This document shows positions 9,246-18,893 of a DNA stretch of 64,000 bases, in pieces. The DNA lies in NCBI RefSeq assembly GCF_051622035.1, contig NC_135356.1:12076079-12140078 (forward strand), written 5' to 3'. The stretch is from Arctopsyche grandis. Its lineage: Eukaryota; Arthropoda; Insecta; Trichoptera; Hydropsychidae. Position 1 is the first letter of the stretch. Every line of letters begins with the position of its first letter. Made by a program: the position numbers and the translations under genes. The notes beneath the pieces are model-generated. The model was not told the DNA's origin, did not search any database, and saw only the letters and a list, made by a program, of their open reading frames with translations.

Positions 9246-9858
9246 GTGGCGGACTGGCCATACATGCGAACATGCCCGATGGCATGTGGGCCCCACTATC
9301 TGTTAGAAAATATGGGCCCACAGTAAAATTAAATAACTTTTTAACTATTTATAGGATATTGCAACTTTGGGACCTAAAGTTTGGGTATTTCAACAAAACA
9401 AATCTCTTACGATATATACAAACAACTAATACCTGCTTTAACAGCCCAAGGATCGGTTAACTTTTTTTATTAGGCTCGAAATGTAAGTTTCAACATTTGC
9501 GTTGGCCCTTTTGCCGGGCCCATTTCCAACGTTAATATTATGTATATACCAATACCTATGTAACAACTAACTACTGAAATAAAAATGGAAATAAACAAAT
9601 TTTCGTGAATAATATAAACAGAATTGCTTAAAACAATTTTGATAGGACGATTCATCATCAACCAGCGATTTTAATTTACTTCATACTTTCAAAATAACAT
9701 TTGATTATACTTCGATGATATAGTAAGATTTAAATACACAATTTTAAACAGTTTCCGAATATAAAATCTATTCCTAATTTAGACACATCCATGTAAATAG
9801 AAATATAGGATAGGGGCCCCCTCAATTAACATTAATTGAAAATATTATGCATTTTTTT
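9246..9858. other. No gene; possible remnant end of a DNA element
   Basis: CAGTGGCGGACTGGCCATAC at 9245 resembles hAT-type element ends, and a GGCCCTTTTGCCGGGCCC tract lies at 9506-9523, but no matching inverted end or target duplication is visible. The rest is AT-rich. Copy 2 starts at about 58918. Confidence 0.35.
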
Positions 9859-10427
9859 CAGGGACGTAATTTGGGGGGGCCATAGGGGGGCACTCGCCCC
9901 CCTAAACTAAGGAATAGTGTGAAATTAGAAAATATTATGAATTTAATGATTAATGAGATATTATGGATCTATGAATGCTACGTTTATTTCTTATGTATGT
10001 TACTTTTGGGTAACTAATAAAATAATCGCTGCTATGTGCTTTGAAGAGAAACAAACAAAACTTTATCTATTGTTATTACGTACATGTACATAGATAAAGT
10101 GAAAAGACAGTTGGTAAAAATTAAGTTAATTGATAATTTTTTGATGACTCAGTTTGATGGTCGATTTATGTTGACCATGTGAAGATTTGTGGAAAAAAAT
10201 TTTCCTTTTTTCGGCGGTTTTTTCTCTTTACATAATATTTTTTTATAATTACTATTTCAAAAATAAGCTTATTTTTTTCATATTTTATAACTCAATAAGG
10301 TGTATGCAAAGAATATTTTCCATTTGTATTCCGATATAAAAAAGATTTTTTGAAAAAAAATTCAATTTGACCAATCTTTGCCTGCCCCCCCCCCCCCCCC
10401 CAAGAAAACGCTGAAATGACGTTCCTG
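9859..10427. repeat. Candidate inverted-terminal element with G/C homopolymers
   Basis: The left end CAGGGACGTAATTTGGGGGG and the reversed right end CAGGAACGTCATTTCAGCG share about 12 of 14 bases, and both sit beside G- or C-runs (poly-C at 10386-10402). I find no target duplication. The copy-2 poly-C is only about 10 bases. G-runs continue outside at 10459-10492. Confidence 0.35.
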
Positions 10428-10659
10428 ACGTGGTGGAAAGAAGAAAATTTTGTTATATGGGGGGGGGGGACAAATTTTTTTAACCCTGGGGGGGCCCCCT
10501 TTGACTCCTGGCATGCACTGGTTTCAACGTTTCAAGGATTTATCATTCAACGTCGCACGACGGAAGAATATGCACCGTATACAAAGAATATGCAAATAAG
10601 TATCAATACTTTTTTACACATAAATTGTACTAAATTAATTGTATATTGAATTCTATTAG

Positions 10660-11081
10660 GTGCCGGGAGTCCAAGTCTCACAACACGGAACAATATTTTT
10701 ACTTTTGAAAGGACACATGTGAGTCATCTTAATCAATTTTCTTTGTGCTCACCGTATTTAGACTAATTATACGATGACAATTTCAGACTTGAATTAACCA
10801 TCGATGGAGGAGTGTATCTAGTGAATTTGGAATACGGCATAAAAGTGGCAATTTCCGCTTGCGGAACCATGTCAGCCATGGAACATCCCAAAGGAAAAGT
10901 TTTCGAATACACATCGAAAGTAGAAATACAAGCTGCTAACAAAAGAGGCATTAGGTAAAACCAATCATGTGTGTATGGTCGTTTTAAAAAGTAATAGATA
11001 TTGTTTCTAGCGTGTGCGAAACGTTTTAGATATGCAAAAATGTGGAAGAAAGGTGTGTCTTTGTGTGAAAGGTGTGTGTGA
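10660..11081 (+). pseudogene. Three spliced exons of an unidentified conserved-looking gene
   Basis: Exon a (10660-10718) encodes VPGVQVSQHGTIFLLLKGH and ends AT|GTGAGT. Exon b (10787-10954), after TTTCAG, encodes LELTIDGGVYLVNLEYGIKV, then AISACGTMSAMEHPKGKVFE and YTSKVEIQAANKRGI, ending AG|GTAAAA. Exon c starts at 11030 and encodes YAKMWKKGVSLCERCV before a TGA at 11079. Phases join correctly across both introns (68 and 75 bp). The style recalls the repetitive beta-rich region of SPAG17-like axonemal proteins, but that is a weak impression. Translation would stop in exon c, and I see no convincing 5' exons, so it is a fragment or pseudogene. Confidence 0.55.
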
Positions 11082-12278
11082 GAAACTGCAGGTCGTTGCA
11101 ATGTGCGCCATTGTAACGAAACTAAGGCCGAAGCGAGTCGAGAATATTGACTTGGCAATAAAGAATGTTATTTATTACCGAGCCGCTTTCGAGCATTCCG
11201 AAAAAATAAAACAATTTGCATCTGGATTTCTTTCAGTACAACGCAAAAATACGTACCACGTTTCAAAGTTTTGATGTTGTTTGTAATAAAACTGCCGAGT
11301 TAATTATGTACTTAGTTTTAATTAGATTTTTATAGACAAAGAGGTTTTTTGCGTAAAGGGCTCTAAAATATAGTGCTCTCAATATTGATTGTAACTAATT
11401 GATACTGATTGCATTTACATATGTGTATGTACATACATACATACATACAAGTCGATAAAATAACATAATCGTTTACAGCGAGTCCATTTTTATTTATTAA
11501 CAACCTCTTCTTACTTTCACTAACGACTTTTTATATTAATAACAAAGTATTTTTGATTTATACTTTTTATATTCAAGAAAGCTGTGATTGCAATTGGAGA
11601 AAAATGTGCGCGATCTCGGTTGCATACGTGCGATCTAACAAAAAAAATGCATTCTGCAGGTGCATCGGACGGCATGGCTTCGTGTCAGGAAAGGGCGTTC
11701 CTATTTCATTGTTGATTCTTACGATGTTATTATTACGACAAGTTTCCCCTATATTTCTTCAAATATGGGTTTGCCGTTTGCTGCATTTTTTTCGCATGTT
11801 AAGTACCATAAATAACCGCGCGCCGCATGCCTTCCTGTGGGATTTCGCCCAATTGTCTTAATCGTGTCGTTATACTTTGGAACAGTATTGTGCCCTTTAT
11901 GAGTGACAGCCAATTTGGGAAAGAGATGGCTGGTGTAAAATGCGGTATATTTTATTTATCAGATAGTGAATTTGAGAAATTTAATTTGCCAAACAAACAA
12001 TTACAAGGAAAATGTTATAACGTATAATGAAATCTCATAACGTGTAAAGATGCAATTATTGCTTTTCTTGAGGAGGTCAATCTTTTCAAAACTAATTTTG
12101 GACGACGTACAAATTGGTATTTGGCCTGAAAACCTGGCCAAAATTTTTTTTTTCATTTGTTGCCAGAAAATAGCTTTCTGTACTTATTACATGCGAGCTA
12201 TTGCCGATTTTAAACAATTTTAAAATTGTTGATAATTATTCGAAATTCATCAAGTTTCGCAGGAGGGCACCTTATAAC
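11082..12278 (+). other. Unassigned stretch with candidate exon
   Basis: No gene is recognised. A frame from 11576, after a TTCAAG acceptor-like site, reads KAVIAIGEKCARSRLHTCDL to a stop near 11713 and might be a further exon of the fragment upstream; a longer overlapping frame (11553-11861) is Cys-rich and equally uncertain. The ACATAC microsatellite is at 11428-11450. Copy 2 is at 60751-61947. Confidence 0.25.
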
Positions 12279-12411
12279 CAGAGGTAGGATAGCCAAGGGG
12301 CCGCTCATTGTTCCATTGTTGTAAATCCTTTGTTAAATAGGTTCGGCAAACCTTAAACAATGCATTTACAACATTTGAACAATACGCGGCACGCTCTGGG
12401 TCCGGGCTTTA
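12279..12411. mobile_element. hAT-type MITE, 133 bp
   Basis: Bounded by an 8-bp target duplication CTTATAAC (12271-12278 and 12412-12419). The ends are CAGAGGTAGGATAG and GGTCCGGGCTTTA. The interior has the family core TTGTAAATCCTTTG ... GGCAAACCTTAAAC ... TTTACAACATTTGAACAATA. Non-coding. Confidence 0.85.
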
Positions 12412-12730
12412 CTTATAACAGTTACATACTAGTTTTTTTCTTCTAAATCTTTGAATTTTTAAATGATAAGCCTTGCGGTGCTGCCTTTTATAGCTTTTGT
12501 AGATGCTTTCGGAACATAGACATGACTGAATCCCTAGAAACTGGAATATAAAGAAAGAATGAAAATAAATAAGAAATTGGATTTCCAAAAGTATGTACGC
12601 TTACTTATTATTGATTATTTTTTAACGTGCAAATTCGGGCAAACTGTTTTACTTGAATAAAAGTAGAGATCCTAAAGTTTCATATCACATAACTTTGATT
12701 CGGACCAAGGATTAGAAGATAAAACTGAAC

Positions 12731-14331
12731 GAGCTCAAATCAATACAAGTCACATTTACACTGCGACGAAATTATATCAACCTTCAGACTTTTATCAACG
12801 GGGTGCAATTTCCACAAGCTTTCTCAGCCAAATATTTAGGACTGCATCTTAACTCAACGCTTACATGGAGGCATCATATTCGGGTGTGACCAACCCATGA
12901 CTTTATCTATGTATTTGAGGAATATAAGAAAGTCACAAAACAAAATTCTATATTGAACGGTACAGATACATTCACACATACCGGCAGCATTATGAAATAC
13001 TAATAGCTAAGATACCATTTTCTATACAAATTGAGCGCAAATGTATGGAAATTTGCACAAGACAAAAGTTCTACTTCCGGTTGTCGGATTTTGTTCAATT
13101 TTTTGTTATAACTTAAAATCACTATCAGTATTATACACATTAAATTTCGAGAAAATAAAAATAATTTAAAAAGTCAAAATAAAATAATGAAATATTGTTT
13201 AAAAAAAATACTACTTCCGGTTTATGAATTCTGACCAAAACGTTAGAAACTCTAAGTTAGTACATAAAGAATACAAATATAAATTTTCAGCTTAATACGT
13301 CCAGGGGTGTGGACAGGATCCAGGCGACAACATTTTTAACCTTTCTAAGAGGAGAAAATCCCACTTCTGGTTTTCATCACATTGATAGAAGAGTTATACT
13401 TGAATTTTTTCATGAAGATCACACATGTATAAAGAGTCGAAAAAAATAGTGGAAGAAGAATCGAACAAGAGTAAACTGCCACTTCCGGTTGAGGGATGTT
13501 TACCGAATTTTATTCATAACTTGCTATTACGCTTAAACTTCTAGATATGAAATTTCAGTTCAATAAACCAAAAGGTTTCTGAGAAAAACATAAAAAACCT
13601 TGATTCTTTAGAGTAAAAGTACTACTTCCGGTTCAGATAAAAATATTTTAAAATTATAAGGTTATAAAGATTATTATTTCTATTACAAGTAAAAAAAAAT
13701 TAATCTGATTAAGTTAGCGGTTTGGGAGATAATTGAATTTAAAAACTTGAAAAAAAGAGGACACCTATAAGGGGAGGTACCATTTCCGGTCAACTTAAAA
13801 ATTTGAAAAAAATTTTCGTCGTGTCGATAAGAATTTCAGTAACCGATACTAAGTTTCGGTTCGATAGGAGTTTTTGAACGGTGTTCAAAAAATCCCCAAA
13901 ATACACAAACACACAGACCCACACACATTTTTTCTAGATCATGAAAACGTGATCAGTAATCGATTTTGAGTTCGAATCAGTCAAAATCTCGAGTTCGAAT
14001 TTTCGCATGATCACAAAACTTCATCTATTGTTACTATGTACGTATGTACATACATAGATAAAGTAAAAATAGAACATATTCGAATCAAACAAAGAGAGAT
14101 GTACTGACTAATAGGAGAACACTCCAAATTAGACCTGCACTGCAAAATATGAATATACCAGGCAATTGTGAAGCCAATATGTGCAAAGATGTCAAAACCA
14201 GTGTCTGAGGATCATCACCGATGCATATCGCTTTGTCACAAACGAAGAGATCCACAAGGGCCTTCAAATTTAAACCGTAGGACAAGTTATCCGAGACGTT
14301 TTCAAAACCTGGTCACCCTACCATACATGGC
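12731..14331 (+). pseudogene. Jockey-type LINE reverse transcriptase fragment, interrupted
   Basis: The plus strand encodes LKSIQVTFTLRRNYI, NGVQFPQAFSAKYLGLHLNS and TLTWRHHIR, the end of the RT domain in Jockey-clade ORF2 (the KYLGLxLD..LTW block). The reading is then cut by the 1.19-kb insertion at 12883-14074 and resumes at 14083 with IKQREMY, stop, LIGEHSKLDLHCK and IYQAIVKPI, the normal downstream block. Removing the insertion and one 8-bp duplication restores one reading frame across the junction. Two internal stops mean the LINE copy was dead or has since decayed. The upstream RT core is absent. Confidence 0.85.
12883..14074. mobile_element. 1.19-kb non-autonomous element with 8-bp target duplication
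   Basis: Flanked by CATATTCG on both sides (12875-12882 and 14075-14082) inside a Jockey RT frame. Both ends carry ACTTTATCTATGTAT in inverted orientation about 15 bases in from the termini. The interior has no long frame but contains six spaced ACTTCCGG-type motifs (13073, 13213, 13373 with one change, 13481, 13624, 13782). Near the right end a second near-palindrome (ACTTCATCTATTG ... ACATAGATAAAGT) could fold as a hairpin. The 8-bp duplication suggests hAT, but the termini are not typical. A related left end is at 22786-23090. Confidence 0.8.
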
Positions 14332-14361
14332 CTGAAGAACAGTGATATCACCGGTGATGAT

Positions 14362-14505
14362 TAGAGCCCGGAATCTGAAGGGGCTGTTTATTGTTCAAAT
14401 ATTGTAAATGCATTGTTAAAGGTTTGCCGAACCTTTTTTACAAAGGATTTACAACAATTGAACAATAGGCGGCACGTTTCCGGCCCCTTCAGATTCCGAC
14501 CTCTA
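14362..14505. mobile_element. hAT-type MITE, 144 bp, best-preserved copy
   Basis: Flanked by GTGATGAT (14354-14361 and 14506-14513). The left end TAGAGCCCGGAATCTGAAGG and the reversed right end TAGAGGTCGGAATCTGAAGG are near-perfect inverted repeats of 22 bp. The TAGAG start and the 8-bp duplication fit hAT. The core is TTGTTCAAATATTGTAAATG ... GGTTTGCCGAACC. Confidence 0.92.
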
Positions 14506-14658
14506 GTGATGATTTATCAGGGATTGATAAGTTGGCACCAAATAAAATAAATAATTGCGACGTTTGCGCTACAGTTTGCATATTTTAGAGAATCGTGCTA
14601 ATGCTATGTTTAGTCAATTTGTAATAACTTTCTAACTAAATAAATGCTATGTAATAAC

Positions 14659-14760
14659 TAGTCACCGGAGCCTGAGGGGGCCGTGTATTGTTCAAATGTC
14701 GTAAATGCATTATTAAAGGTTTGCCGAACAATGGATAGCACTGTGACTATCCTACCTCTA
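14659..14760. mobile_element. hAT-type MITE, 102 bp
   Basis: Flanked by GTAATAAC (14651-14658 and 14761-14768). It starts TAGTCACCGGAGCCTGAGG and ends GACTATCCTACCTCTA. It is nearly the same as 32386-32487 in the opposite orientation, so these two form a shortened subfamily. Confidence 0.9.
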
Positions 14761-14999
14761 GTAATAACTTTCATTTTGTTCATGAAAAGTTAATATTGCA
14801 CAATTTGAACTAAACATGCCAAAAAGATGTCACTTTGTTTATTTGACAATGGATTGTTTATATATTATATATAGACGCCGTATATTTTTTTAGGTGGCCA
14901 GGCCACTATAATATGTATATTTGAATATGTTCGTGCAAAACGACGCGAAAAAAATGAAAATTGCGTTTCATCTAAATGCAGTTGGTATGGTCAAAGGGG

Positions 15000-15726
15000 C
15001 ACAGTTGAGAAGCGTAGAAGCGGAGCTGAGCGGGCAGACACAGTTGGGGAGCTTAGTTCTACTTAGACCTTGAAGCCTCGAGGTTGTGTTTTCGCTCGTC
15101 CGCTTTCGAGCGGCCGCCGGCCATTTTTGATGACCGCAAATTCACGGTTTCACACTGATCGTCAACCAGGATTCCAGGTGAAGGTCAGTACACCCATTTC
15201 GACACAAACAGAAGCGTTTATCGATAACGCGTTCGTCCGAGTCCTATGATTCCTACGACTTGTGTGGATTGCACAAGTTCGCGCGCCAACTTTTGCCGTA
15301 ACAGTTTTTATGTTTCTTGGTTATTATTCTTTGGCATTTGTGTTTGTTTGCACGTTGCGAAAGAGCTTTTTTATTTTGTACCGGAATCGTGGCGGGAGGT
15401 CTCTCTGATCAAAATGGCCGCCCGTTGCACGCGTCACGCTTTTTGGACCGGGCCGCACAGTGCAACTTTGTCAGCCTTGAGGGGGCTACAGAAGCTCCTG
15501 ATTATTGGAACGGCCTTCGCGTCGGTTCGTACGTGTGTGGGTGAATTCATCGTCAGATTGAAACTTTTTCAGTCGAACCAAATTCTGTATTGTCGCCAGA
15601 CGGTGGATACCCCCTCTCCCAGCCCAGCGTGCGTGTTTTGTTTTGTTTTTTATTACATACCTCTTTTTTTACTATTGTTGTTGCTGACATCCGGCTTCCG
15701 CTGTTCCGATTTCTTCGACAATTATC
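15000..15726 (+). other. GC-richer leader-like stretch, no identified gene
   Basis: Base composition rises here compared with the surroundings. A 192-codon frame from ATG 15246 contains hydrophobic runs (YVSWLLFFGICVCLHV) but resembles no family I know, and overlapping frames are also open. It could be promoter and 5' UTR sequence of the MADF-like fragment that follows, or a chance frame. Confidence 0.25.
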
Positions 15727-15972
15727 ATGTCGAAGGAAATGTTAGAAGAATTTATCTCTATATATCGAGATTCTCCTCGTCTTTGGCAAATTTTCGTCTT
15801 AGCTTGGTTACATTTAAAATATGAAAACCCACCTTCAAATTTGTTACCTCCAATTGAGTTTCAAATTGTGCTTATAAGATTTTATGTGTACGTAGGTCCA
15901 AGACCCGGGGAGTCTTCTTATGATCGAACTGTTGCGCATTTGTATTGCCCGAGTCTCATACATCATGGTTGA
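15727..15972 (+). CDS. MADF-domain-like N-terminal fragment
   Basis: ATG 15727 opens MSKEMLEEFISIYRDSPRLW, which matches the start of MADF domains (a helix with FIxLYRxxPxLW). MADF is a Myb-like DNA-binding domain abundant in insects. After about 22 residues the match fades (QIFVLAWLHLKYEN) and the frame closes at 15972, so either an intron starts near 15790 or the gene is truncated. No further MADF block was found downstream. Confidence 0.4.
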   Translation: MSKEMLEEFISIYRDSPRLWQIFVLAWLHLKYENPPSNLLPPIEFQIVLIRFYVYVGPRPGESSYDRTVAHLYCPSLIHHG

Positions 15973-16123
15973 CTACTGTCGATGCCTTTGTGTGAAGTTG
16001 TAAGTTATTTGTAGATATACTCATATGTCCAAGATGAAGAGCTTTTTTATTAGTTTCATTTTATCTTTCAGCCAAAAGTAAGCGGGGAAGTTTCTAAACT
16101 TTTTGATTTTTTAAAAAGTATCT

Positions 16124-16266
16124 TCACCCTAGTGTCTTTTCCAGTAGATGTGCTTTCCGTGTCAAATATTTACCCAATGCTTCCTTCGTAATGAAAATAA
16201 CGACTGGAATGAAAACGCAAAAAAGAACGATCATATTGACTCTTAGGTGCCGAGGTAAAAAATAGC
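16124..16266 (-). CDS. Candidate last exon of an unidentified membrane protein
   Basis: After the acceptor TTATTTCAG (RC, ending at 16267) the minus strand reads YFLPRHLRVNMIVLFCVFIP then VVIFITKEALGKYLTRKAHL and LEKTLG before TGA at 16124-16126. One strong hydrophobic helix (MIVLFCVFIPVVIFI) is followed by a basic tail, typical of a C-terminal transmembrane segment. I cannot name the family. Confidence 0.35.
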
Positions 16267-16885
16267 CTGAAATAAAGAAAAATATTTGGTTTGATATATA
16301 CAAAATTTTATAAAATATACATATATAAAATATGTATGTTAATATACATATGTACCATAGCCTTAAATAATTTAACAAGTTTTAATTGTTTTTTACAGAT
16401 TTATACATTGAAAATGTCATCTCCCAAACTACCAGTTGAATTCGTGATCGTAGTGAGTCTTCGAATTGCTCATTTTTCATGCTATGATATCAAACATACA
16501 TTATTTGCATAAATCCGTCACTCAATTTACAGCATAAGAGAGGTACAAAGTGTAAAAATATACATTATAATAAAATGGCATACTATGTATACTGCATATT
16601 CATATTCGGTAGATTTTTTTCATAGAGCTCTTTGAGCATTATATATAGATTTTATTTATATTGTATATGCTAAAAAGATGTATGTAGAAACATCGGTTGA
16701 CTTTCAGAATTAAAGAAAATAAGACGGATCTTTTATTTTTCAGCCAAAAGTTTGGTGGATTCCAAACCTCTCACCGAGACATTGTGCCATCATGTCCGTT
16801 CAACGTTCTCTTCCTGGCAGATGACAACTTACAATTCAAATACAAATATAACTTGGTAGACACCACCCAGATGAATTCCCATGAC

Positions 16886-17119
16886 AGATGACATCCGAGT
16901 GCATATATGTAACGTCATCGATTCAAAAGATGTGCACGTCTATTTTGTACATGTATTGTGCAAGAATATGGAGGTGAGATAAATATAAACACATATTTTT
17001 TTAAGCAAAATAGCTTATTATAAAATGTAATTTAACATGCCACTTTTTTTTATACATTTATAGATTGATTATTACTCCCCGAGCCGACTTCTAATTTTTT
17101 TGATCGAACTGCAGTGAGT
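16886..17119 (+). other. Weak candidate exon pair
   Basis: MTDDIRVHICNVIDSKDVHV and YFVHVLCKNME end at a GAG|GTGAGA donor (about 16975). After a TATAG acceptor at about 17063, IDYYSPSRLLIFLIELQ ends at a GTGAGT donor. The splice sites are good and phases match, but the block is short and overlaps no recognised gene. A separate acceptor (TTTTTCAG) at 16743 opens other short frames. Confidence 0.2.
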
Positions 17120-17384
17120 CACCAAAATACTTAAATTTTTTTATGAATTGTTTTGTTGCAAATCACAATATGTACAGAAATGTATGTATAGTATTGGAAA
17201 TTGCACATTATTTGTATGTGCCTCGATTTACATCGTAAAAGTGTTTTGGGTCTATAAATTCCAAAGAAAGTCGACTTTGGATTGAAAACACAAAAATATT
17301 ATAGTAAAAAATGGTGTAGTAATTTTCAAAGATATTCAAACTGTACATAGGAAATATTTACATTATATATATGTACATACATAC

Positions 17385-17546
17385 TCGTATGATGTATCCA
17401 ATATAAAGTATTGCAATCGAGACAACATAGCAACATAGAGGTGGATATTTTTCATCACCATCTAGAATTCCAGCCAAGTGATAACTTTGCTTAAATTCAG
17501 AACCTCCGATTGGATTCAGCTTGTCTTGTGTGTTCTTTAATTCTAC
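17385..17546 (-). CDS. Candidate internal exon of an unidentified membrane protein
   Basis: Bounded on the minus strand by ACATACAG and CGA|GTATGT, this 162-nt phase-0 block encodes VELKNTQDKLNPIGGSEFKQ, SYHLAGILDGDEKYPP and the helix LCCYVVSIAILYIGYIIR. It lies 1.1 kb upstream, on the same strand, of the candidate last exon at 16124-16266. The phases do not join directly, so at least one more exon would be needed between. Product unknown. Confidence 0.35.
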
Positions 17547-18353
17547 CTGTATGTATATATGTATATTAAAAAGAAAAAAGTCAACTCACAATCGAGAAGT
17601 GGGTTTATGTAAATATGTACTACTAGCATTCAATAAGCATGGAAAATACCTGGAATATTTATACACTCTGTGATAACTCATGGGAGGTGACGAAATGAAT
17701 CATTTATTTCAAGCTTATAAATATACTTTTTAATTGAAATTTTCGTTATAAATTTTATCTTTCTGGTAATGATTCTCTGAATAGGACAACAGTTCTTTGA
17801 ATAGGACAACACATTTGAAGGATACGTTTGTATTACTATTATGCTCGTCGGCAATCACCCGGTCTATATTTCCTTTCTTTTTGGCCAGTGACGTTTTTTT
17901 AGATCCTGAGACAATTTATCATTGTCATTGTCGAGAGGATCGTAGTGTTTGGCCAACAGATATAGTGTCCATTATTAAGGCCCATTTCAGGGGCCCCAAA
18001 CGTGCACTTATTTTCATGTACATATGATAAACCGCCGCTGCCAGTTCTTTCTTCTGAAGCGCAAGTTAAGCTTATTAAATTTATCAATTGTAATCACTGC
18101 TTTCGATTTTGAACAACATCTCGTATCCGAATCGGTTTTTATGAAATGCATTATGATGAACGATGTTCTCATTCCCGTTCCCATTTGTCGGAAATACACA
18201 GGCAGCGAACATATTTGAAAAAATTCAACTGTTTATTTATTTTACCCTATCAACTATAGCTTTGATATCGAATAATGGTCTATTAAACGTTGTAGGCTCA
18301 GTTTTCACTTTGAAATGCTGTTCTGGCGTTTGAAATTTTGAATTTTTAAACGC
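17547..18353. other. Repeat-derived sequence, no gene
   Basis: From about 17780 it carries the GAATAGGACAACACATTTGA repeat, also found at 21450, 27530 and 35700, followed by the CGTCGGCAATCACxCGGTCT block also found at 28380. Confidence 0.55.
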
Positions 18354-18575
18354 CAGACCAAAATTTTTTTGAAGTAACCCGACATATGGAAGGCCAGGTA
18401 GTTTTGTACTTTTTTTAACGTATACCTCGGTGCATTATTTTGCATGAAATGGTATGCTGTACCTGCAGTCATAATGTCTGATATTGAGGGCAAAAAATCA
18501 TTTTGCAGAGCAATCAGGTACTGATCCTGATATATAGTCCCTTTGACAAAAAAGGGGACCTGGGTCAGCTGAGCT
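18354..18575 (-). pseudogene. Tc1-type transposase fragment 1
   Basis: The minus strand contains AYHFMQNNAPRYT followed by KVQNYLAFH, the block around the second catalytic Asp of Tc1-type DDE transposases. The usual QDNAP is QNNAP here. The downstream PDLKPIENVW block is lost. Confidence 0.7.
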
Positions 18576-18750
18576 CATGGATGTACAAATCGTAATTTTT
18601 GTTATTTTTACGATACAATCGTCTTAGAATGCTTCTTTGGCCCTTCTGCGAATAAATTCTTCATCTGAGTCAATAAAGCTAGATGCATTATTTTATATGT
18701 ATTACTTTTTTGTGTTTCCGAAGGTTTGAATTTTTATTAAACGACTTTAA

Positions 18751-18889
18751 CCCTTTGTGGCCCAACCTCTTTTTTCTTTTTTTCTCTGGTAACGCTAAAA
18801 TCGAAGTGGTGTCGAAATCGAACCACTGGGACACTAGGGAAAAATATTGAAATTGTGGTCATTCCATGGCACCACTGGGACACAAAGGG
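18751..18889. mobile_element. piggyBac-like MITE, 139 bp, copy 1
   Basis: It begins CCCTTTGTGGCCCA and ends TGGGACACAAAGGG, imperfect inverted repeats flanked by TTAA (18747-18750 and 18890-18893). CCC ends with TTAA duplication are the piggyBac signature. The Kolobok-like element at 18894 has inserted in its right-hand TTAA. Confidence 0.85.
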
Positions 18890-18893
18890 TTAA

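Larger units (their letters stand above)
1..14331. repeat. 14.3-kb direct duplication, copy 1
   Basis: This stretch is repeated almost base for base at 49659-64000 in the same orientation. The offset is 49,658 bp up to the TA microsatellite near 9144 and 49,669 bp after the poly-C tract near 10386. The visible differences are repeat lengths (TA array, poly-C) and a few substitutions, for example near 10136, 10422, 11968 and 13933. The left edge lies outside the window. It may be a recent segmental duplication, or two haplotypes of one locus placed in series by the assembler; the sequence alone cannot decide. Confidence 0.97.

Noticed and set aside
8998..9306. Frames with long Ile-Tyr runs
   Set aside because: They are read through the TA microsatellite and are antisense to the hAT remnant.
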